From: Terriglobales bacterium
Lineage (GTDB): Bacteria; Acidobacteriota; Terriglobia; Terriglobales; Acidobacteriaceae
Direction of reading: 5' to 3'
Assembly: GCA_016185365.1 (NCBI GenBank)
Contig: JACPNP010000060.1
Location: forward strand, 1-64,000
DNA: 64,000 bases
Shown here: in pieces, positions 42,834-55,084 of the stretch
Position numbering within the stretch: the first letter of the stretch is position 1
How the letters are laid out: each line of letters starts with the position of its first letter
Program-made: the position numbers and the translations under genes
The notes under the pieces: model-generated
Database searches by the model: none
The model's input: only the letters and a program-made list of their open reading frames with translations
What the model was told of the DNA's origin: nothing

Positions 42834-44395
42834 ATGGTCCCCGGCGGTTTCGACGTGATGTCATACACCACGCGGTTGATGCCGCGCACCTCGCTCACGA
42901 TGCGGCTGCTGATCTTACGCAGCAGTTCATGGGGCAGCGGCACCCAGTCCGCGGTCATGCCGTCCTCCGAATGCACCGCGCGGATGGCGCAGGCATTGGC
43001 ATAGGTGCGCTGGTCGCCCATCACGCCCACACTCATCACCGGCAGCAGCACGGCGAATGACTGCCACACCTGCGTGTAGAGTCCGGCCGCCTTGATCTCG
43101 CTGACCACGATGTCATCCGCCTCCTGCAGCAGGCGCACGCGCTCCGGCGTCACCTCGCCCAGGATGCGCACCGCCAGGCCCGGCCCGGGGAACGGCTGGC
43201 GCTGCAGGATCTCCTCCGGCATGCCCAGATCGCGGCCGATGCGCCGCACCTCGTCCTTGAACAGGTTGCGCAGCGGTTCGATGAGCTTCAGCTTCATCGA
43301 CTCCGGCAGCCCCCCGACGTTGTGGTGTGTTTTGATGGTCTGCGACGGCCCGCGCACACTCACGCTCTCGATCACGTCCGGATAAAGCGTGCCCTGCACC
43401 AGCCACTCCACCTCACCCTCGTTCTTCCAGATGCGCTCGGCTTCCACGTCGAACACTTCGATGAACGTGTTGCCGATGATCTTCCGCTTCTGTTCGGGGT
43501 CGGTCACGCCCTCCAGCCGCCCGAGAAAGCTCGCGCTGGCGTCCACCGCGATCAGGTGCAAGCCCAGCTTGTCACGCAGGTTCTGCTGGACCTTTTCGAA
43601 CTCGTTCTTGCGCAGCACGCCATTGTTCACGAAGACACAGGTCAGGCGGTCGCCGATGGCCTTGTGCACCAGCACCGCGGCCACCGCCGAATCCACGCCG
43701 CCGGAGAGAGCGCAGATGGCGCGGCCTTTCTCGCCCACCGTGGCGCGTACCGCGCGCACCGTCTCCTCGATGAATTGTTGCGCGGTCCAATCGCCGCGCG
43801 CCCCGCAGATCTCCATCACGAAATTCCGGAGCAGCTCCTTGCCCCGCGGGGTGTGGTGCACTTCGGAATGGAACTGGATGGCCCAGATCTTGCGCGCTTC
43901 GTCCTGGATCGCCGCCGGCGCATTCGCTGTATTCGCGATCAGATCGAAGCCGGGCGGGATCTTCTCCGCGTCATCGCCATGGCTCATCCATACTTGCAAT
44001 GTCTCCGGCAATCCTGCGAACAGGCGTGACTTCGCACCCGCGACAAGATTCACCTCGGCATGGCCGTATTCCCGGCGCGGCGCCGGCTTCACCGAGCCGC
44101 CCAGCTTGTAGACGATCAGCTGAAATCCGTAGCAGACGCCCAGGATGGGCATACCCATCGCCAGCACACGGTCATCGAACTTGGGCGCGTCCGCGTCATA
44201 GACGGAACTCGGCCCGCCGCTCAGGATCACGCCGATGGGCGAATGCTTGCGGATCTCTTCCAGGCTGGCGGTGCAGGGCAGCACCACGGAGAACACTTTC
44301 AGCTCGCGCACCCGCCGCGCGATCAGCTGCGTGTACTGCGAACCGAAGTCCAGGATGACGATGGATTGATGCGGGGGATGGAGGTGGCTTTCCAC
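42821..44395 (-). CDS. guaA: GMP synthase (glutamine-hydrolysing)
   Basis: The protein is about 524 residues. The glutaminase half has [19 protein letters not shown], the nucleophile in GVCYGFQL and the His/Glu pair in FHSEVHHT. The ATP-pyrophosphatase half has the loop [12 protein letters not shown]. It ends PPGTIEWE, the near-universal GuaA C-terminus. It converts XMP to GMP. The GTG at 44395 is preferred to the TTG at 44410 because it leaves a shorter non-conserved N-terminus; this choice is uncertain. Confidence 0.95.
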   Translation of the reverse strand: MESHLHPPHQSIVILDFGSQYTQLIARRVRELKVFSVVLPCTASLEEIRKHSPIGVILSGGPSSVYDADAPKFDDRVLAMGMPILGVCYGFQLIVYKLGGSVKPAPRREYGHAEVNLVAGAKSRLFAGLPETLQVWMSHGDDAEKIPPGFDLIANTANAPAAIQDEARKIWAIQFHSEVHHTPRGKELLRNFVMEICGARGDWTAQQFIEETVRAVRATVGEKGRAICALSGGVDSAVAAVLVHKAIGDRLTCVFVNNGVLRKNEFEKVQQNLRDKLGLHLIAVDASASFLGRLEGVTDPEQKRKIIGNTFIEVFDVEAERIWKNEGEVEWLVQGTLYPDVIESVSVRGPSQTIKTHHNVGGLPESMKLKLIEPLRNLFKDEVRRIGRDLGMPEEILQRQPFPGPGLAVRILGEVTPERVRLLQEADDIVVSEIKAAGLYTQVWQSFAVLLPVMSVGVMGDQRTYANACAIRAVHSEDGMTADWVPLPHELLRKISSRIVSEVRGINRVVYDITSKPPGTIEWE

Positions 44396-44451
44396 GGAAC
44401 AGTGTAGCAAACCACGCGCCGGGGCGGATATACTCAGCGCCGGGGCACGCC

Positions 44452-44889
44452 ATGGGCAACCACTACGAGTACCGGCTCGAGGTGCCAGGCAAGCCGGCGC
44501 AGGCCTTCGCCGTGCTCACCGACTGGGAAGCGTGGCGTCATTCCACCGTCTGGGGTGATATCCAATGGATCGAAGGCGAGCCCTGGCAGCCGGGCAGCCG
44601 CCGGCGGATGGAAGCGCTGGTCCCGTTCCGCTATTCCGTCGAGCAGAAGATACTGCACTTCTCCGCGCCGCAGACCTTCACCGCCGTGACCCACGGCTAC
44701 GGCTTCACCAACACCATCACCTTCTGGTTACAGGAAGCCAGGCAAGACACCACGCGCATCGAGATCCAGCTCGACATGGCGGGCGTCACCGCGACCTTGT
44801 TCGGCGTGGCCATCGACCAATTGATCAGCCGCTTTATGGAAGCGTACGTGAAGGAGTTGAGGGAACGTTGCGTTCGCGCGGCGGGATAA
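44452..44889 (+). CDS. SRPBCC / polyketide cyclase-like protein
   Basis: The protein has 145 residues. It has the START-like helix-grip pattern: an opening strand [32 protein letters not shown], several strands, and a long C-terminal helix ([19 protein letters not shown]). SRPBCC proteins bind hydrophobic ligands or act as cyclases. The ligand is unknown. It stands alone between guaA and a convergent membrane-protein gene. Confidence 0.75.
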   Translation: MGNHYEYRLEVPGKPAQAFAVLTDWEAWRHSTVWGDIQWIEGEPWQPGSRRRMEALVPFRYSVEQKILHFSAPQTFTAVTHGYGFTNTITFWLQEARQDTTRIEIQLDMAGVTATLFGVAIDQLISRFMEAYVKELRERCVRAAG

Positions 44890-44895
44890 GGGACC

Positions 44896-45780
44896 TCAGG
44901 GCGCCGTCGTTCCGTCCCACTCCGCGATCCGCACCCACGCGGCCAGCCTGGCGATCGACAGGAAATTGGCGACGGCGGAGTACAGCATGGCCCACAGCAG
45001 CAGCACCAGCCACGCAAGCTTCGCCGGCGCTTGGGCCACAATGCCCAGCAGCGTCATAAGAACGATGAACCCGATGACCCACGCTACCAGCCTCAGGAAC
45101 CCGAACAGTCCGCCCACCCAAGCGAACTGGCTGACCCTCTGCTTCGCGCACTCCGCCGCCGCGCCGATGGACGCGAACACGCCCCGGTCGTCACGCACGG
45201 AGAAGATCGGCGCCAGCATCAGGAACCAGCTGAGGCCGGACCAGACGCAGCCGATGACGAAAACGAGAGGTAGGAACAAAAGATAAAACTTGCCCGGATC
45301 GTGCGCATGCGCTGACGTGCGCGAGAACGCGCCCGCCAGCGCGAACGCGGCCACATACGCCAGCCACGCCGCCACCATCACGAGGATGCGCAATTCGTGG
45401 ATGCGCAACACAACGACCAGCCGGCCCAGACGCCCCGGCAGCATCGCGCGCAATGTGGCCAGGCGTCCGATGCTGGCCGCCACCCACCACAACAGCGCCA
45501 CGCCCAGCAAGGCCACGGAGACGATGCGCACCAGGCGCGGCCCGCTTCCGCGGAAAATATTGGCCAGCGCCGGCCCCACCGTCCCGGGGACCACGTTGGC
45601 CAGGCCGAACAGGTCACGGTCGCTGACCAGGAGTGTGTCCAGATAGCCCAGGATGGCGTAGGCCAGCACCATCGCCGCCGCGGTGGTGAAGGCCCACCGC
45701 CACATCAATTCGGCGAAAAAGATCTCCGGCCGCTTGAGGACGCTGAGAAACCCGGTGCGCACTGCTCGCGATCGCGACAT
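44896..45780 (-). CDS. Multipass membrane protein of unknown function
   Basis: The protein has 294 residues with about six hydrophobic segments, for example AAAMVLAYAILGYLDTLLV, RIVSVALLGVALLWWVAAS and WVIGFIVLMTLLGIVA. Arg-rich cytoplasmic loops and a short acidic end (IAEWDGTTAP) are seen. I do not recognise a family and there are no clear catalytic motifs. It faces a repeat-rich gap upstream. Confidence 0.65.
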   Translation of the reverse strand: MSRSRAVRTGFLSVLKRPEIFFAELMWRWAFTTAAAMVLAYAILGYLDTLLVSDRDLFGLANVVPGTVGPALANIFRGSGPRLVRIVSVALLGVALLWWVAASIGRLATLRAMLPGRLGRLVVVLRIHELRILVMVAAWLAYVAAFALAGAFSRTSAHAHDPGKFYLLFLPLVFVIGCVWSGLSWFLMLAPIFSVRDDRGVFASIGAAAECAKQRVSQFAWVGGLFGFLRLVAWVIGFIVLMTLLGIVAQAPAKLAWLVLLLWAMLYSAVANFLSIARLAAWVRIAEWDGTTAP

Positions 45781-45811
45781 GAGGATTAGTGTTCCACACC
45801 TTGGGACTCGG

Positions 45812-45861
45812 CGGCACTGGAGCCTGCCCTGAGCGAAGTCGAAGGGCCCTCGGCTGTGCCG
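45812..45861. repeat. Palindromic dispersed repeat, copy A
   Basis: The terminal arms GGCACTG / CTGTGCC surround a core CCTGAGCGAAGTCGAAGG. A 43-base stretch (45819-45861) is identical to 49924-49966. Other copies are at 50091 and inside murB at 57960. Confidence 0.8.
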
Positions 45862-45879
45862 CTCGCGCCGTCCTCTCGC

Positions 45880-45928
45880 GTACCGCCGGCGTCCTCGCCG
45901 GCTGTGGCGGCGGCATCTTGCCGCCGCA
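45880..45928. repeat. Double-hairpin dispersed repeat, copy 2
   Basis: This is the second copy of the 48-nt element at 41639, with one extra base in the first loop. It lies 18 nt after the palindromic repeat copy A. The remaining bases up to the leuS stop hold nothing further. Confidence 0.75.
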
Positions 45929-45984
45929 AGCCAAAGGAAAGCATCCTCTCCGGTCGCCTCTCCTTCACTGTACTGTCAACGCGT

Positions 45985-48540
<2,556 letters not shown>

Positions 48541-48563
48541 CAGTGCCACATCCTCAGATCCTC

Positions 48564-48648
48564 GATCTGCAATTTGCGATCTGCTATCTGCAATCACAAA
48601 TCTGCAATGTTTTCTCGATTCTGCACTTCGGCAATTCGGCAGCTCCGC
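48564..48648. repeat. Heptamer and octamer arrays upstream of leuS
   Basis: Six 7-mers of NATCTGC type (GATCTGC, AATTTGC, GATCTGC, TATCTGC, AATCACA, AATCTGC) span 48564-48605. Four 8-mers (GATTCTGC, ACTTCGGC, AATTCGGC, AGCTCCGC) span 48617-48648. They fill most of the leuS leader. Confidence 0.8.
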
Positions 48649-48672
48649 AATATGCTCCCCTCACCCTTGAAG

Positions 48673-48707
48673 TGTCATTCTGAGCGCGCCGCGCGAAGAA
48701 TCTGCTT
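48673..48707. repeat. Dispersed repeat, TCATTCTGAGCG type
   Basis: The segment reads TGTCATTCTGAGCGCGCC...GAAGAATCTGCTT, a copy of the element at 39591 with three to four inserted bases. The interval 48541-48784 holds no gene. Confidence 0.6.
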
Positions 48708-48784
48708 TTCCCATTCCTCGATCTCCCAGCCAATCTCATCTCGAGCGATGTGCCAAGACACCCTGATTCTCGAGAAACGCGGAA

Positions 48785-49750
48785 CTAAGGACCAGAAACC
48801 AACTTCTTCAGCGCTTCCACGTTCCTCAGATCATCCCCCGGCTCGTCGATCGGCGTTTCCGCGATGAACGCCGCATGGGCCAGACGCGGATCGTTCAGCA
48901 ATCGCTGGAACGGCTTCTTTCCGATCGTTCCCTGCCCGATGTGCTCATGCCGGTCCAGCTTCGAGCCGCAAGGCTTTTTCGCGTCATTGCAGTGCCAGAC
49001 GCGAACATGCTCCAAGCCAATGGTCGCTTGCAGCTGACGCAGCGTCTCTTCATACCCTGTGTCGCTGGTAATGTCATACCCCGCGACGTGCGTGTGGCAG
49101 GTGTCGATGCAGGCGCCGACCGGGACCACTGGCCGCAATCGTTCCAACAACTCCCCTACCTGCTCGAACGAACCACCCAGGGAAAACTCCGCGCCCGCCG
49201 TGTTCTCGATGAGGATCTGCAAGCCCCCGGCGGCTAGATCCAGTCCTTCGACCGACTTGGCGATGGATTCGGCGGCGGTGCGCAGCCCCTCTTCCCGCGT
49301 CATTCCGCGGAACGACCCCGGATGCAGCACCAGGTATTCGGCCTTGAGAGACAAAGCGCGCTCCACCTCGCCGCGGAATGCTGCGATCGACTTGGCCCGG
49401 AACAGAGGCGTGGCGCTGCAAACGTTCACCAGATAATTCGTATGCACCACCAGCGGCGCAAGGTCGTAGGTGGCACGCGACCGCTGCATCTCATCCGATT
49501 GCTCCGGTCGGATGCTCACCCCCCGCCACTGCCGCGGGCTGGAGGAAAAGATCTGCAGCGCATTGCAACCCAGCCGATACGCCCGTTCGGCCGCCAACGC
49601 CACGCCCCCGCTGGTGGAGGTATGGATGCCGATGCGCAACCGGGTCCGCTTCGGCGGCCGCTTGGCCGCCGGCCACTTCAGGACATCGAAATCTCCGCCG
49701 CCCTCTTCGCCGGGCTTCTTCGCGGCCTTCCGGTTGATCGTGCGCGGCAT
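48785..49750 (-). CDS. nfo: Endonuclease IV (deoxyribonuclease IV)
   Basis: The protein is 321 residues from the ATG at 49750 (MPRTINRKAAKK). A basic N-terminal tail precedes the TIM barrel. Metal-binding motifs are IGIHTSTSGG, VVHTNYLVN, LVLHPGSFRG, ILIENTAGAE, ACIDTCHTHVAGYD and RHEHIGQGTIG. It cuts DNA at abasic sites with three zinc ions in base-excision repair. The extra 78 residues in the ORF track are translated repeats. Confidence 0.94.
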   Translation of the reverse strand: MPRTINRKAAKKPGEEGGGDFDVLKWPAAKRPPKRTRLRIGIHTSTSGGVALAAERAYRLGCNALQIFSSSPRQWRGVSIRPEQSDEMQRSRATYDLAPLVVHTNYLVNVCSATPLFRAKSIAAFRGEVERALSLKAEYLVLHPGSFRGMTREEGLRTAAESIAKSVEGLDLAAGGLQILIENTAGAEFSLGGSFEQVGELLERLRPVVPVGACIDTCHTHVAGYDITSDTGYEETLRQLQATIGLEHVRVWHCNDAKKPCGSKLDRHEHIGQGTIGKKPFQRLLNDPRLAHAAFIAETPIDEPGDDLRNVEALKKLVSGP

Positions 49751-50224
49751 GGGGGCTGAATCTTCGATTCTAACAAACGTTGCCCGCTGCCTAACTGGAG
49801 TCTGGTGCCCCACGTTCGCGAAGCTAACGTGGGGCTTGTAACTGGCTATCCAAGAAAAGATGGTGCTACTCTTCCAATTTTCAATTACCCGATCATCGGA
49901 TTTGCAATCTAAGGGGTCGCACAGGAGCCTGCCCTGAGCGAAGTCGAAGGGCCCTCGGCTGTGCCGACCACTCCGTCTCCGCATGGTCCGGCACGAACAG
50001 TCGCATGACCGAAAAAGAGGGCGGCTTCAGCCGCCCGGCTAGGCCTCGATTAGGAACGGGGCTTCAGCCCCTTGCCTTGGTGCCCATGGGGGCCTGTCCT
50101 GAGCGAAGTCGAAGGACCTTCGGCTGTGTTGTTTCCCATCTGTGTGGCACAGCCGCCCTCGGCTGTGCAGCTCTGGCCCAGCCCCCTTATCCCCGCCTGC
50201 GTTACACTCCTGCCGGAGACTCCC
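49751..50224. repeat. Repeat-filled gap between nfo and ridA
   Basis: This 474-nt gap has no gene but at least six elements. They are a 9-bp stem CCCCACGTT/AACGTGGGG (49808-49834), an octamer array CCAATTTT, CAATTACC, CGATCATC, GGATTTGC (49874-49905), and palindromic repeat copy B (49915-49969). Also present are hairpins GGGCGGC-TTCA-GCCGCCC (50019-50036) and GGGGC-TTCA-GCCCC (50058-50071), palindromic repeat copy C (50091-50130), and hairpin CACAGCCG/CGGCTGTG (50148-50167). Confidence 0.75.
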
Positions 50225-50698
50225 ATGCAAAAAACCCCTGCGCTATTTCTCATCCTCTCCTTCGCCGGAATCGCTTGTCTCTCCGGAGCATCCAACGCGG
50301 AGGAGAAACGTATGCATCGTCACATCAATCTGCCCCGAGCGACGGAATTGGCCCGGAAGGCGCCATTCAGTGACGCGGTCCTCGCCGGTAATACTCTTTA
50401 TCTCTCCGGACGCATCGGCCTCGACCCCAAGACCAATCAGGTCCCGGCCACGCCGGAAGAAGAAGCCCGCAATGTCATGGAACAGTTCCGCGGCGTGCTT
50501 AAGGAAGCCGGAATGGACTTCGAGGATGTGGTGTCCGTCCAGGTCTTTTGTTCGGACGTGGCCCACTTCGACAAGTTCAATTCCGTCTATCGCACCTACT
50601 TCAAGGAAGACGAGTATCCGGCGCGGGCCTTCCTCGGCTCGGGAAAGCTGCTCTTCAACGCCCGCTTCGAGGTCCAGATGATCGCCGTCAAGCGATAG
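50225..50698 (+). CDS. RidA/YjgF-family protein with secretion signal
   Basis: The protein is 157 residues from the ATG at 50225. A signal sequence (FLILSFAGIACLSGASNA) precedes a complete RidA domain: FSDAVLAGNTLYLSGRIGLD, VMEQFRGVLKEAGMDFEDVV and YPARAFLGSGKL with the conserved Arg. RidA normally deaminates reactive enamines in the cytoplasm. An exported version has a different, unknown substrate. The ORF-track start at 50072 lies in repeats. Confidence 0.85.
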   Translation: MQKTPALFLILSFAGIACLSGASNAEEKRMHRHINLPRATELARKAPFSDAVLAGNTLYLSGRIGLDPKTNQVPATPEEEARNVMEQFRGVLKEAGMDFEDVVSVQVFCSDVAHFDKFNSVYRTYFKEDEYPARAFLGSGKLLFNARFEVQMIAVKR

Positions 50699-50716
50699 AA
50701 CACGTCCTAGGAGTCT

Positions 50717-50775
50717 TGCCTTGGTTTTGATTTTGTTGTTGCTGACAGCTGATAGCTGACGGCTGATTGCTGCTA
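50717..50775. repeat. Word arrays reaching into the sulfatase stop codon
   Basis: A TTGCCT/TGGTTT/TGATTT hexamer stretch is followed by five 7-mers at 50741-50775: GCTGACA, GCTGATA, GCTGACG, GCTGATT, GCTGCTA. The last unit contains the minus-strand stop codon of the sulfatase. Confidence 0.8.
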
Positions 50776-52875
50776 CTTATTCAGCCAGTCCGCGAACGTC
50801 TCCGGTTTGGGGCCGTAGTTGTAGAAATTCGCGATGTCCTTGATGTCATACAGGATCACCGGCTTCAGCCGGTCACGCACGTTGTCATCCACCAGATTCT
50901 TGGTGGCCTTGGGGTCGGCGGCCAGGTCGAAGTACATCTCCTGATGGTTTACCGTGTCCACGATGAACAGTTTGGCGCCGTTCTCCTTCAGTATGCCGTA
51001 CGTCGCCGCATAATCCGATGCGATCAGGTAGTGGTCGCGCAGGTAGGGCGTTTGCTCCTCGAGCGATTCCGTGAAAAGCGGCCGCCCCAGCACCGGATTG
51101 TTGCGGATGGGCCGGTGGCCGAGCAGGTAATACAGCGAAGGCACCAGGTCGATATTGAACGCCGGGGGCGCGGGATCGTACTGCACCTTGGCCCGCATCG
51201 CCGCCGGTAGGTGCACGATCAACGGGATCTTCAGCACCTCCGGATACAGGATTGACGAGTGTCCGCGGCGGCCATCCTGTTCGGCAAACGCATCCCCGTG
51301 GTCGGAAGTCACCACCACGATGCTGTTGTCATAGAGCTTGTTGGCCTTTAGATAGCGTAGAAACTGTCCCAGGCAGGCATCGGCGCGCTGCAGGGCCCCG
51401 GCATAGACCGCGTCGAACCCCGGATACGCGCGTTTGTCGGGTTCGTGCGTGCCCCATTGTTGCAGCGCCAGCATGTGCACATTGCTGGGCTGGGAAAAGA
51501 AGAACAATGGTTTTGACTTGTCCCGCTTCTCGCCCATCTTCTGTTGGAAATCCTGCACGGTGTCGCAAAAATCGAAGTCGGGCCAATTCTTGACGTCAGC
51601 CTGCAATCGCACCATCGGCTTGCTCATGTCCAGTATCTGCGCCAGCACCGGCTCCGCCATCACAAAACTCTGGTAGCCGTCGAATTCGGACAATTTCTGC
51701 AGGCTGTTCAGCGGATGGAACGGCTGGATGTAATGCTTGTGCAGTTGCATCGCGCCGCCCCAGATCGCGGGCACCGAAAGGCTGGTGCCGGCGTAGCGCG
51801 TGTAGGCGTTCTTCACCACGATGGAGTCCTTGGCGAACGCGGCGATGTTCGGGGTGAAATCCACCTCCGGGTTGTACGGCGCGGTGTAATCCGCGCGCAG
51901 GCTGTCGAACACCACGATGATGATGTTCGGCGGCGCCTTCGCCGGCTCCATCTCGTCCACCAGCCGCAGATCGATGGGCTTCACGTCCACGGAATTGGGG
52001 ATGTTGGTGTGCCGGCTCAGGTAGCCGCAGTAGTCGTCACACGGGTCTTTGGCCGGGCCGGAGAAAAAATCGTTGACCACTTTGAATGAGACATCGAACC
52101 CCGCATATCGTTCCAGGGTCGCGTCCACGTTCATGCGCTGGCCTTTGATGAGCCGCGGCCAGAACGGCTGCGTCGCTGCCAGGCCCATGTAAACGCCCAC
52201 GCACGCGATCGCCACCACCGTAAGCGCGAACACGGAGTACGTTTTCTCTTCTTTTCTAGGTCCGTAGTGGTAGATGGCGACGCTGGCCACTGACCAGAAC
52301 AGGATCACCCAGACCTTCTGGAACAGGAAGTTCCAGTCCATGCCGGCGATCAAGGCCGGTCCGGTGAAGGCCATGCCCGCGAGCACGAACATCACCAGCG
52401 CGCGCTCCAGCTCCCTGCGAATGCCTTTTCCAGACGCCGGCGCAGCTTCGTCCTTTTGCGCGGCGACCGCCATGCGCCAGCGCAGGATCAATCCGCTGAC
52501 CGCCCCAACAAAGACCAGGCTGAAGATCACGGCATAGAGATCCGCGCCTTTGCCTTTGAATGTCAGCGCGGCATGGATGAACTGCCGCAGCAGGATGGCC
52601 ATCGCCGCCCACGCCAGCAATACATTCAGGACGTAATGCGCCCGGGCAGGCTTCTTGAAGCGCCGCGCCAGCGTGCCCGCCAGGTTGAGCGCGCTGACCA
52701 GGAGCAGTCCGAGCAGGATGTGCGCCACCACGCTCCAGGCGGTCATCAACAGGCCGCTCTCGCCGAAGATGATCACCTGATTCACCAGATAGGAACGGGT
52801 GTAGGCCATGCCCGCGCACAGGGTCGAGACCAGGGTGGCGCACATGATCCCGATGGAGAGCGGCAGTGCCGGCAC
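50773..52875 (-). CDS. Membrane-bound sulfatase / LTA-synthase-like protein, main part (frameshifted gene)
   Basis: About five membrane helices in the N-terminal 250 residues are followed by an alkaline-phosphatase-fold sulfatase domain. Metal and nucleophile motifs are IIIVVFDSLRADY, YAGTSLSVPAIWGG (nucleophile Thr or Ser) and VVTSDHGDAFAEQ. Such enzymes transfer or remove phosphoglycerol, phosphoethanolamine or sulfate groups outside the membrane. The listed GTG start is internal: the frame stays open upstream (WWSLGALLTLGWLCWLDHRA) to about 53020, where the true N-terminus lies in another frame (next entry). Confidence 0.8.
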   Translation of the reverse strand: MPALPLSIGIMCATLVSTLCAGMAYTRSYLVNQVIIFGESGLLMTAWSVVAHILLGLLLVSALNLAGTLARRFKKPARAHYVLNVLLAWAAMAILLRQFIHAALTFKGKGADLYAVIFSLVFVGAVSGLILRWRMAVAAQKDEAAPASGKGIRRELERALVMFVLAGMAFTGPALIAGMDWNFLFQKVWVILFWSVASVAIYHYGPRKEEKTYSVFALTVVAIACVGVYMGLAATQPFWPRLIKGQRMNVDATLERYAGFDVSFKVVNDFFSGPAKDPCDDYCGYLSRHTNIPNSVDVKPIDLRLVDEMEPAKAPPNIIIVVFDSLRADYTAPYNPEVDFTPNIAAFAKDSIVVKNAYTRYAGTSLSVPAIWGGAMQLHKHYIQPFHPLNSLQKLSEFDGYQSFVMAEPVLAQILDMSKPMVRLQADVKNWPDFDFCDTVQDFQQKMGEKRDKSKPLFFFSQPSNVHMLALQQWGTHEPDKRAYPGFDAVYAGALQRADACLGQFLRYLKANKLYDNSIVVVTSDHGDAFAEQDGRRGHSSILYPEVLKIPLIVHLPAAMRAKVQYDPAPPAFNIDLVPSLYYLLGHRPIRNNPVLGRPLFTESLEEQTPYLRDHYLIASDYAATYGILKENGAKLFIVDTVNHQEMYFDLAADPKATKNLVDDNVRDRLKPVILYDIKDIANFYNYGPKPETFADWLNK

Positions 52876-52999
52876 CGGCCGCTCGTCCCGCCATTCGATG
52901 GTCCGCCAGGCCGCGCGATGGTCCAGCCAGCACAGCCAGCCCAGAGTGAGCAGAGCGCCCAGGCTCCACCACAGGCTGCTCAGGTCGTTTCTTACGTGC

Positions 53000-53104
53000 T
53001 CGGAACGCCAGCAGGCAATAGATCGACGTCATCAGGAAAAAGGTGGAGACCACCACCCTTCCGGTCAGGAACAACTGTCGTTTTCGGCTCGCAGAGATGC
53101 CCAT
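53000..53104 (-). pseudogene. N-terminal fragment of the sulfatase gene in the other frame
   Basis: From ATG 53104 the frame encodes MGISASRKRQLFLTGRV and a membrane helix (STFFLMTSIYCLLAF). It then runs out of frame into the sequence of the main ORF, about RNDLSSLWW. Continuing needs a +1 shift on the minus strand, and some residues may be missing at the junction. This makes 50773-53104 one interrupted gene. Confidence 0.6.
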
Positions 53105-53285
53105 GGGGACCCGATGGATCGGCTTCGCGTCTCTATTATCGCCGCAATGCGCCCGGTGTGCTTAAGCGCCCGGTCATGGCCCACGGTACCTCGGTACCGG
53201 GCCGCCCCTCACTTTGTACTTGCCATTCGCCGCCGGGTCAGAAAGAATATGCGCGGAAAGAACGTCCCAAGGAGAAGCGCTCCGC

Positions 53286-53867
53286 GTGCTCAAAAAAGGG
53301 AACGTCAGATCCAATCAGGTCCTGCTGTTTGCCCGCAATTTCCTCAAGAATCCGCGTGCGGTCGGCTCCATCATCCCCAGTTCTCCGTTCCTGATCCGCT
53401 CCATGCTGGCGCAGGTCCGGTGGCCGGAGGCCCGCGTCCTGGTGGAGTATGGTCCCGGCACCGGCAGCGTGACCCGCGAGATCCTCGCCAACATGGCGCC
53501 GGACGCCACCCTCATTTCCATCGAGATGAATGAGGAGTTCGTCCGCAATCTGACTCAGCGCTTCCCGGATCCGCGCTTGCGCGTGGTCCGCGACTCCGCC
53601 GCCAATGTCCGCGATGTGCTCCGCCGGTACGGATTTGAAAGCGCCGACTACATCCTCAGCAGCCTGCCCTTCGCCAATATGCCGGTCAGCCTCCGCGGTC
53701 AGATCCTTTGGGAGACTTCGCAGGCCATTGGTCCATCGGGCGCGCTGGTGCTTTATCAATATTCCCCGCGGCTGGAATCGACCTTGGGACCCATTTTCGA
53801 ACACGTGGACCGCGACCTGGTCCTGCGCAACTTCCCGCCCGCCCTTTGTTATCGCTGCTCCCGCTGA
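53286..53867 (+). CDS. SAM-dependent methyltransferase (phospholipid N-methyltransferase-like)
   Basis: The protein is 193 residues from the GTG at 53286, with AAGGAG upstream; the TTG at 53214 would add an unlikely leader. It has FARNFLKNPRAVGSIIPSSP, the SAM motif VLVEYGPGTGSVTREIL, the Glu in ISIEMNEEF and the ILSSLPFANMP motif. This matches the PmtA/KsgA-related class I group that methylates phosphatidylethanolamine or similar amines. The substrate is not proven. Confidence 0.8.
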   Translation: MLKKGNVRSNQVLLFARNFLKNPRAVGSIIPSSPFLIRSMLAQVRWPEARVLVEYGPGTGSVTREILANMAPDATLISIEMNEEFVRNLTQRFPDPRLRVVRDSAANVRDVLRRYGFESADYILSSLPFANMPVSLRGQILWETSQAIGPSGALVLYQYSPRLESTLGPIFEHVDRDLVLRNFPPALCYRCSR

Positions 53868-53963
53868 TTCAGCGACCTTTCGGCCCCCTGCGCGTCCCAT
53901 CAGCGGGCCGGACTTTGCCCCGCACACTGGTGGCGCGATACACTGAAAGACCCAGGAGACCTC

Positions 53964-55037
53964 ATGCTCGTCGTCATGCAGGCAGGCGCGACCCCGCAAC
54001 AGGTGGACGCGGTCTGCAAGCGCATCGAAGAACTCGGATACGTGCCCCACAACATGCCCGGGGCACAGCGCACCGCCATCGGCATCACCGGCAATCGCGG
54101 GACTATCGATCCCGCGTCGATCGAGGAATTGCCCGGTGTGGGCGAGGTCATCCGCGTCTCCAAGCCGTACAAACTGGTAAGCCGCGAGGTCAAGCCGGAC
54201 GACACCATCATCCGCTTCCCCGGGACAGACGCCACCATCGGCGGACGCGAGCTGGCCGTGATCGCCGGCCCATGCTCGGTCGAGTCCCGCGACCAGGCTC
54301 TGACCACCGCCGAGCGCGTGCACCGCGCCGGCGCTCGTTTTTTCCGCGGCGGCGCCTTTAAGCCGCGCACTTCGCCATATACGTTTCAGGGCCTGGCGGA
54401 AGACGGTTTGAAGATCCTGGCTGAGATCCGCGAGCGTTTTGGCCTGCGCATCGTCACCGAGGCCGTGGACCATGAGTCCATGGACCAGGTGGAGCAGTAC
54501 GCCGACGTCATCCAGATCGGCGCGCGCAATATGCAGAACTTCTCTTTGCTCAAGCGCGCCGGACGCTCCCGCAAGCCTGTCCTGCTGAAGCGCGGCATCG
54601 CGGCCACGCTCGAGGAGTTCCTGATGGCCGCCGAGTACATCCTGAGCGAGGGCAATTACAACGTCATACTTTGTGAGCGCGGCATCCGTACCTTTGCCGA
54701 CCACACCCGCAACACGCTCGATCTTAGTATCGTGCCCGCGGTGCAGCGTCTGAGCCACTTGCCCATCATCGTGGACCCCAGCCATGGCACGGGAAAGCGC
54801 AACAAAGTGACACCGCTTTCTCGGGCCGCGGTGGCCGTTGGCGCCAGCGGCTTGATCGTCGAGGTCCACTGCAACCCGGAAAAAGCACTGTCGGACGGCA
54901 TGCAGTCCATCTTCCCCGACCAGTTCGACACTCTGATGGACCATATCCGCCCCATCGCGGCCGTGCTCGAACGCAGCGTGGCCCCGCGCAACCAAGCCGC
55001 CGAGCCGATCACCGTCACCTCGGCCGCTTCGCGCTGA
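53964..55037 (+). CDS. aroF: 3-deoxy-7-phosphoheptulonate (DAHP) synthase, type I beta
   Basis: The protein has 357 residues. An N-terminal ferredoxin-like regulatory domain (about 1-75) precedes the barrel. [48 protein letters not shown] and [11 protein letters not shown] are the substrate and metal motifs. It condenses PEP and erythrose-4-phosphate, the entry step of the shikimate pathway (aroK is at 22 kb). The N-terminal domain suggests feedback control by an aromatic amino acid. Confidence 0.94.
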   Translation: MLVVMQAGATPQQVDAVCKRIEELGYVPHNMPGAQRTAIGITGNRGTIDPASIEELPGVGEVIRVSKPYKLVSREVKPDDTIIRFPGTDATIGGRELAVIAGPCSVESRDQALTTAERVHRAGARFFRGGAFKPRTSPYTFQGLAEDGLKILAEIRERFGLRIVTEAVDHESMDQVEQYADVIQIGARNMQNFSLLKRAGRSRKPVLLKRGIAATLEEFLMAAEYILSEGNYNVILCERGIRTFADHTRNTLDLSIVPAVQRLSHLPIIVDPSHGTGKRNKVTPLSRAAVAVGASGLIVEVHCNPEKALSDGMQSIFPDQFDTLMDHIRPIAAVLERSVAPRNQAAEPITVTSAASR

Positions 55038-55084
55038 TCGCTTCAGCGTTCCAGAAACCGTCTTTTGCTATCCTTGATTCCGCC

